A DNA stretch of 64,000 nt, taken from assembly GCA_022376515.1 (NCBI GenBank), contig WTXI01000091.1:1-64000 (forward strand). Direction: 5' to 3'. The notes under the pieces were generated by a model that did no database searches, was not told the DNA's origin, and saw only the letters and a list, made by a program, of their open reading frames with translations. Made by a program: the position numbers and the translations under genes. Position 1 is the stretch's first letter; each line of letters starts with the position of its first letter. The stretch is from Lactifluus volemus (taxonomy: Eukaryota > Basidiomycota > Agaricomycetes > Russulales > Russulaceae). Below, in pieces: positions 58,903-64,000 of the stretch.

Positions 58903-59790
58903 GCTGAGACATTACCCCACCACCGACTCGGACAACCACCAGTGTGACCTCCCCGACTGTTCAATCAACTTGTTCTTCTACAACACGGTCAAAAACTGCA
59001 TGAAACGCACTAGAGCCCGCACTGGTCGTGAACTTCCTCGATCGTTATGACACGGACACTGGGCAACAATGGGAGGGAGCGCCGCCTCCATCTCAGCTGC
59101 AGCGACGAACAAGGCGTTCAGTGCACTCAAATCGCTCAATAATGGTATGCTACATTTTTATAGTTGTTGATATTATAATAAGATGCCCACCTACACGTAG
59201 CAGCTGGCAACACCGATGATGAGGCGGCGCCACCTTCGCCACCCGCGACTACGACTGCCACCGCACCCTCACCAGCGATGGCTCCTGCCAAATCAAATCT
59301 CACGGCGGGCTTCCTCACATCTGGCAACCCCTCCAATTCCCTTGCCACAGACACGCCCGGGCAGTCGTCGCAGCCCCAGACTTTTGGTACTTTCAACACT
59401 CTGCTCTCGCCTTCATCACCACAGGTGCCTCCCAGCTCACCTCCCGCAACGACAGTCGGGTACACCGCAACACCCTTCATGAGCCCCACGTCCTCCCGGT
59501 CAGCAACAACATCTCCCATGAGCGCCGGGACCACTTCCTGGGTTGCGACGTCTGCTGCTACTACTACAAAGTCAAGTAGCGGTGACTCGGCTCGGGCATG
59601 GCAAGCAACTGGACCAGGTGGCGGCAAGAGCATCCGGGATGTTGAAAGAGTGAAGGCCCAGGCGGGGATTTGGGGTGTACAGAATCAGATGGCATCATTG
59701 GCTGGCGGTTTTGGGTCGTTTGCGAAGCCCACAGCCCAGAGCGTTGGAGGGAGTTGTGCACCCGCCGGGGCGGGCGACCTGCTTCTGTGA
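58903..59790 (+). pseudogene. Partial duplicate of the epsin gene (tail only)
   Basis: Corresponds to 49381-50326: starts within the linker (tatgatgctg..gagacat), keeps FGTFNTLLSPSSPQ, GGGKSIRDVERVKAQAGIWG and ends GDLLL. The ENTH domain is absent, so it cannot work as an adaptor. It begins 7 bases after the NLR copy D stop, marking the duplication breakpoint. Confidence 0.8.
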
Positions 59791-59979
59791 GTTGCAGTAG
59801 ATACTTTTATAATAAACTACGGATTTAGATTGTTTTCGTATTTTTTTCTTCATTCCATATAGGCTACGTATATGTATGACCGGCGACGTTACAGCGATTT
59901 CTTTTTTTTTTCTCTTTCTTTCGGGTTTTTTTTGTAGAAGTGAAAGGGAACGGCATGTGACGTGTCGTTCCTTCTCGCA

Positions 59980-60888
59980 TAGTGTTGCCGCGGTCCGGTC
60001 CGACGCTGCTCGAGTTGACAGCTCAAACGAACTCGCACCGTCGAGTTGACACTGGTGCAACTAGCGAGCTATCACATCACCGGACTTAGATGTCTAGCCA
60101 ATAAGGACTCATGGATGGCCGTTTAATTCACACGCCACATTTCGGAAGCTGCGTTGCGACAAAACATGGCGTTTGTCATGTTGTGGGTGCATTATCTACT
60201 GGAAACTATATACATTACTTGAATGACGCTTGTGCGACTACCCAAGCACACTACAGATTAGGGGCACTGAGTCGCATGCAGTGGAGGACTGAGGCAAAGT
60301 TTGTCAGTGAGAGCCTGAGCCATGCACGTACATCGGTGTTCCTGTCCATAAACACCCATGGCCCGCGTTGATGCACCAGGAGCACTTGCTGTCCATGATG
60401 CCCACGCCAATCTTGTCAATCCGTTTCAGCAATCCAGATAGTTGTCTTGGACCTGGAAGTACTCCCGAAGGGGAACGAGGATGTCCAAGACAAAGCTTCA
60501 GGATCTGACTTCTCTATGGGGGATCCACAGAGGTAATTGGGGTAGAAGACAAGAACAAACGATTCTAAATGAACGGGGCTGGTATGGTTAAGTAGTGTAA
60601 GGACACCCAAGTTGAAGAGAAAGATGACGATGACGATGAGGACCGCAAAAAACCAAGGCAAACCCCGAAAAGGTTTATAAGCCCACGTGGGAATTCCATA
60701 TATGGCATGGGTTCTCTGGAGGATACTTGATCAGGGCGGTCAGTTCCAGCCAACCCTCGCTCGCGCAGTTGGCAGATGGGAAAATCAACTCGCTAGTTGC
60801 ACCGGTGCGGACTCATTTTCCCAGTTGCAGTGTGAGTTGATGACAAATCCTGACTGTGTGCGAGTTTCACCGGTGCAGCACCGGACTA
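59980..60888. mobile_element. Probable non-autonomous hAT-like element between epsin tail and hexosaminidase copy 2
   Basis: Absent from the equivalent spacer of copy 1 (50330-50700). Left tip TAGTGTTGCCGCGG is nearly identical to the tip of the large hAT at 4176; the right end complement starts TAGTCCGGTGC. Deeper inverted match: GGTGCAACTAGCGAG at about 60053-60068 and its complement at about 60790-60805. No clear 8-bp duplication (ttctcgca against gcttcgat), so ends or flanks have changed. Two short open frames inside are not recognised. Confidence 0.5.
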
Positions 60889-60998
60889 GCTTCGATCTCA
60901 TTCAATACTCGTGACATAAAACGAAGCAGAGCCTAACTTCCTTCCTTCCTTCATCCCCCAGGCCAGAGTACACTCTCCAGGGAAGGCAAACTCAAACC

Positions 60999-63900
60999 AT
61001 GCTGCCACGACCCTTCAAAAACCTTCTCCGTCATATTCGTCGTCCTCCCATTGACCAACACGCTCTGGCCTAGGTCCTGCCATCTCCAAACCGGCCCACC
61101 GATCTCTGTGCTGTGCCTCGCACCCTCAAATTCGTTCACGATCTCAGTTGACGAGGTTCCCAACGCGCCCAAGGACCCCATCGCAGTCGCTCAGCGCACG
61201 CATGCATAATTTCTCAGCGATGATCTTGGTAGGCTCGTGCTTGGCCTGGTATAGACGACATTGGAGCGATCTCAGAGTCGGATGGTAGACCAACGCTCAG
61301 ACGACTCGTCTTGCGACTCGATTACTACCATGCCCACACGCAGACAAATAGAAACACCGGGAGCTTAGGTACATTGGGATCTACCGTTGATGGTGATGAT
61401 GCGCCGGTGGTGGTGGTGGTACAGCCCATCGAGGTGGAAGCCAGGATGCCTATTGGGACGCGTGACAAGGGGGTTAGTCTTGTCGTACCCGCAGACGGAA
61501 GTCATGCGGTGCTCAAGGCCAACTCGACACTTGGCTTGTTTAGAGATCTCAATACGTTCACGTTGTTCAGTCAGTTGTGGTTCACAGTACCGGGAACTGT
61601 TTAGATGATCGGTGCCCCCGTGGAGATTCAGGATTCCCCAGCTTATGTACGTGCGTGCATCCGATTTCTCGGGCGTCTTCTGAGTTTTTGGAGATGACAT
61701 CAGCTATATCGGGGGTTCTTGTTGGACGCGGCGCGAAATTTGTACGTGCTCTGTGTTTCTTTGGTACTTGTATGTCAAGGGCTTATGATGCGCACATAGC
61801 TTCTCAGTATCTGACATTGAACGCACGCTTGACACAATGTCATGGGTCCATGTAAGTCATTCTTTCTTGAATGTTGTCAGTGGGAACTGACAATGGCTGT
61901 GCAGATGAATACGTTTCACTGGCATGTTGTCGACAGCCAGAGTTTCCCGCTCGTCGTACCCGGATTTACAGATATGGCGGAAAAGGTCGCATATAGTGCT
62001 GACGCGGTTTACACCCCACAAAACGTTGCGCATATCGTGTCCTATGCCGGCCAGGTGCGTCCCCCACTCTTCCCATCATCCTCTATTCAACCCGAATCGA
62101 TACTGCTGCAGCGGGGGATCGACGTTCTTGTTGTACGTGGTATTCCAAGACTCGGAACGAAAGGGAAGGAGGTTAATGTACGTAATAGGAAAACGCCTGG
62201 ACATACCTCGGCCATCTCGAAAGCTTATCCGGAACAAGTCGCGTGCGCCGATGCGAAGCCCTGGGGTACATACGCCAACGAGCCGCCCGCGGGCCAACTG
62301 CGCCTCGCCTCTCTCGTGACGATCGATTTCACGACCAGTCTGCTGAGCGCTGCTGCGAAACTCTTTCCCTCGACATTGTTCGCCACTGGCGGCGACGAGA
62401 TCAACACGCGGTGCTATCAAGATGATCCACAACAGGATCTCGCTGGAAGGATGCTCAACGAAGCCCTAGACGTGTTTACCCAGGTCACGCATGGTGAACG
62501 TACTCTGGAGAGCACGGGCGAGTCCGATGAAAGCAAGGGGGAGTCGACGAAGACTTGGGGAAACGTGCGCGGGAATGATGAAGACGCTCGCGGCATGTTT
62601 TCGGATCGGAAGCGAACGAGGGTCGAACGCGCGAGGTAATCGAACACCTGGTAGTAGCCGGAGCTATAACGAGTGACAAGATAGAAGTTTAAATGAGCAA
62701 AACGAGAGTGATACAAGACGAGACGAGACGACGAGAGCAATATATCTTCTTGCGAGTGCGAAACGAGGTGATCCTGAATGAAAGTAGTATATTGGATGCC
62801 CTTCTAGGTCAATGGGCAAGGCCTTTATATGTGATTTTTCTGTAAGTAACTCAACGAAAAAAGGGAAAGTCTTTTGAAGACAGTGCTAGACAACACTGCC
62901 CCCTAGGACATCCTAAAGTAGTGTGAAACCAAAGATAGTCAAAAGGAAGGGGAATGTAAGGGTTCAGCCAAGGAGGCGCTGCACTGGCAATGCTCCGAAT
63001 GGCTTGCCCTTGCGCGCAACGTCGCTCGATGGTCCGTAAAAATGGGGTAAGGGGCGTGAGAGTGTGATAGCGCGCTGATAGGTGGTGTATCGTAGCACCA
63101 GTATAATAGAAAATGTCTGAGAAGGAGGCTAAAAGATCCAAGTAAACTAAAAGTAAGCACTGCCAGAGACTGATGTGAAGGTCCCAACAACGGGAGATAC
63201 TCAAAATGTACAAGTCCATACACCTTGAAAGGCTGTCCAACTGGTGTCTTCAGCTGAGGATGCGTCGGAGTCGGTGATCACGGTGATGTAGATTTTGCGG
63301 AGAGGCGCGGCGGTGGGTTGACGGAGTCGAGACGTCCAAATCGGGTCGATGTTTAGGGCAGGCGCGAGGACGAGGTTGAATGTGAAAGCAGCCGAATTCG
63401 AGGGTGCAGGTAAGGTCCACCTTACAATGGTGTGCTCAGGAATCTCGGAAAGACGCCGGTCGTGTGGGAGGGTGAGCTAGATGTCTTACAGGTCTATTGG
63501 TGGGACTCTCAACTCTTCTTTGGATTTGGCACAGAGATGGTACTCAACTTTAATCTGACCCTTTCAAACGACACGATTGCCCTATATTGTCTCCACATTT
63601 CTTTCTCTCACACACACCCTCTCGAACGTTCTTGATAGGGTGTGGATCTCATCTGAAGACGCAGCTGCTGTTGCTGCCAAGGGATTCCGCTTCATCCACG
63701 CGGCATCCAATTCGTTCTATCTGGTAAGGTCATAAATCTTCTTTATATCCCTGCAATTCTTATAAACCACCGTGTGATATAGGACTGTGGTGCAGGCGGC
63801 TAGTTGGGAGATTATCCTGCAGGCAACAGTTGGTGCGAGCCCTTTAAGACATGGCAAAACGTTGCGTGACATCCCCCTTTTTTCGAGTAAGAGCGCACGG

Positions 63901-64000
63901 CCTTATTATTAACAATCCCTTCCCTCTGAAGGCATATACATTCGACCCACTGGGAAATCTGACCTCAGAGCAAGCATCCCTCGCCAACATCTCCTCTGGA
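60999..64000 (+). pseudogene. GH20 beta-hexosaminidase, copy 2, broken and cut by the window end
   Basis: Same gene as 50708-53002. Lesions seen: a one-base insertion in the signal peptide (near 61017) followed by a stop, TAA near 61207, TAG after TVPGTV near 61605, a 932-bp insertion within the barrel at 62495, TAG near 63802 in place of a Trp codon, and loss of about 11 bases near 63980. The active-site segment FATGGDEINTRCYQ is kept. Copy 1 and copy 2 are damaged at different places. Confidence 0.8.
62495..63426. mobile_element. Probable solo LTR inserted in hexosaminidase copy 2
   Basis: 932 bp not present in copy 1, starting TGAACGTACTC and ending CCACCTTACA (TG..CA termini), flanked by ATGG on both sides (62491-62494, 63427-63430). 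Contains a TATA-like cttTATATG near 62825. No coding capacity of note. The short duplication is weak evidence; another insertion type is possible. Confidence 0.45.

Larger units (their letters stand above)
58903..64000 (+). repeat. Second copy of a segmental duplication (first copy 49381-53002 and beyond)
   Basis: Epsin tail, spacer and hexosaminidase occur in the same order and orientation as at 49381-53002. This copy is longer because of insertions at 59980-60888 and 62495-63426, and it runs out of the window. Confidence 0.75.

Overview
The window is fungal nuclear DNA, most probably from an agaricomycete (mushroom-forming) basidiomycete. The genes carry many short GT-AG introns of about 50-70 bp. 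The gene content is typical of that group: berberine-bridge-like FAD oxidase, Ent3-like epsin, secreted GH20 hexosaminidase, CK1-like kinase and C2-NACHT-WD40 proteins. The species cannot be named from the sequence alone. I saw no rRNA, intact tRNA or CRISPR array.

The window is a battlefield of four related NLR-type (STAND NTPase) genes with mobile elements inserted in and between them. Left part (1-13041): a relic of an NLR duplication unit, a frame-broken FAD-linked oxidase gene (1241-3251), then a nested insertion. An ORF1-only LINE-like retroelement (target duplication 3857-3871 / 13027-13041, A26 tail) is split by a complete 7551-bp hAT transposon (4176-11726, exact 8-bp target duplication). 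Removing the hAT plus one duplication copy restores the LINE reading frame. The hAT carries an apparently complete transposase and, remarkably, a casein-kinase-1-like protein kinase gene.

Middle part (13042-43436): NLR copy A (13704-19110, frame-broken); a 7236-bp element with MULE-like ends and a 9-bp target duplication (19735-26970) holding fragments of phosphatidylserine decarboxylase and a TPR-DnaJ chaperone; NLR copy B, split into a 5' part (27474-28929) and a 3' part (34205-37106) by about 5.3 kb of foreign DNA that replaced its nucleotide-binding core. That DNA includes a second gene-capturing TIR element (30580-34208) with importin and UBA/RWD DEAH-helicase fragments. NLR copy C (38011-43436, minus strand) is the one apparently intact gene. 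B and C lie tail to tail.

Right part (43437-64000): an uncharacterised minus-strand gene with a two-helix membrane C-terminus (45155-47779), an Ent3-like epsin (48297-50326), a secreted GH20 beta-hexosaminidase (50708-53002), NLR copy D (53502-58896, frame-broken), and a second copy of epsin tail plus hexosaminidase (58903-64000). The second copy is itself interrupted by a hAT-like 0.9-kb element and a probable solo LTR. Most genes other than NLR C, the 3' part of NLR B, the hAT transposase and the CK1 gene carry single-base deletions. Either this is real pseudogenisation or the assembly has residual deletion errors; raw reads are needed to tell.
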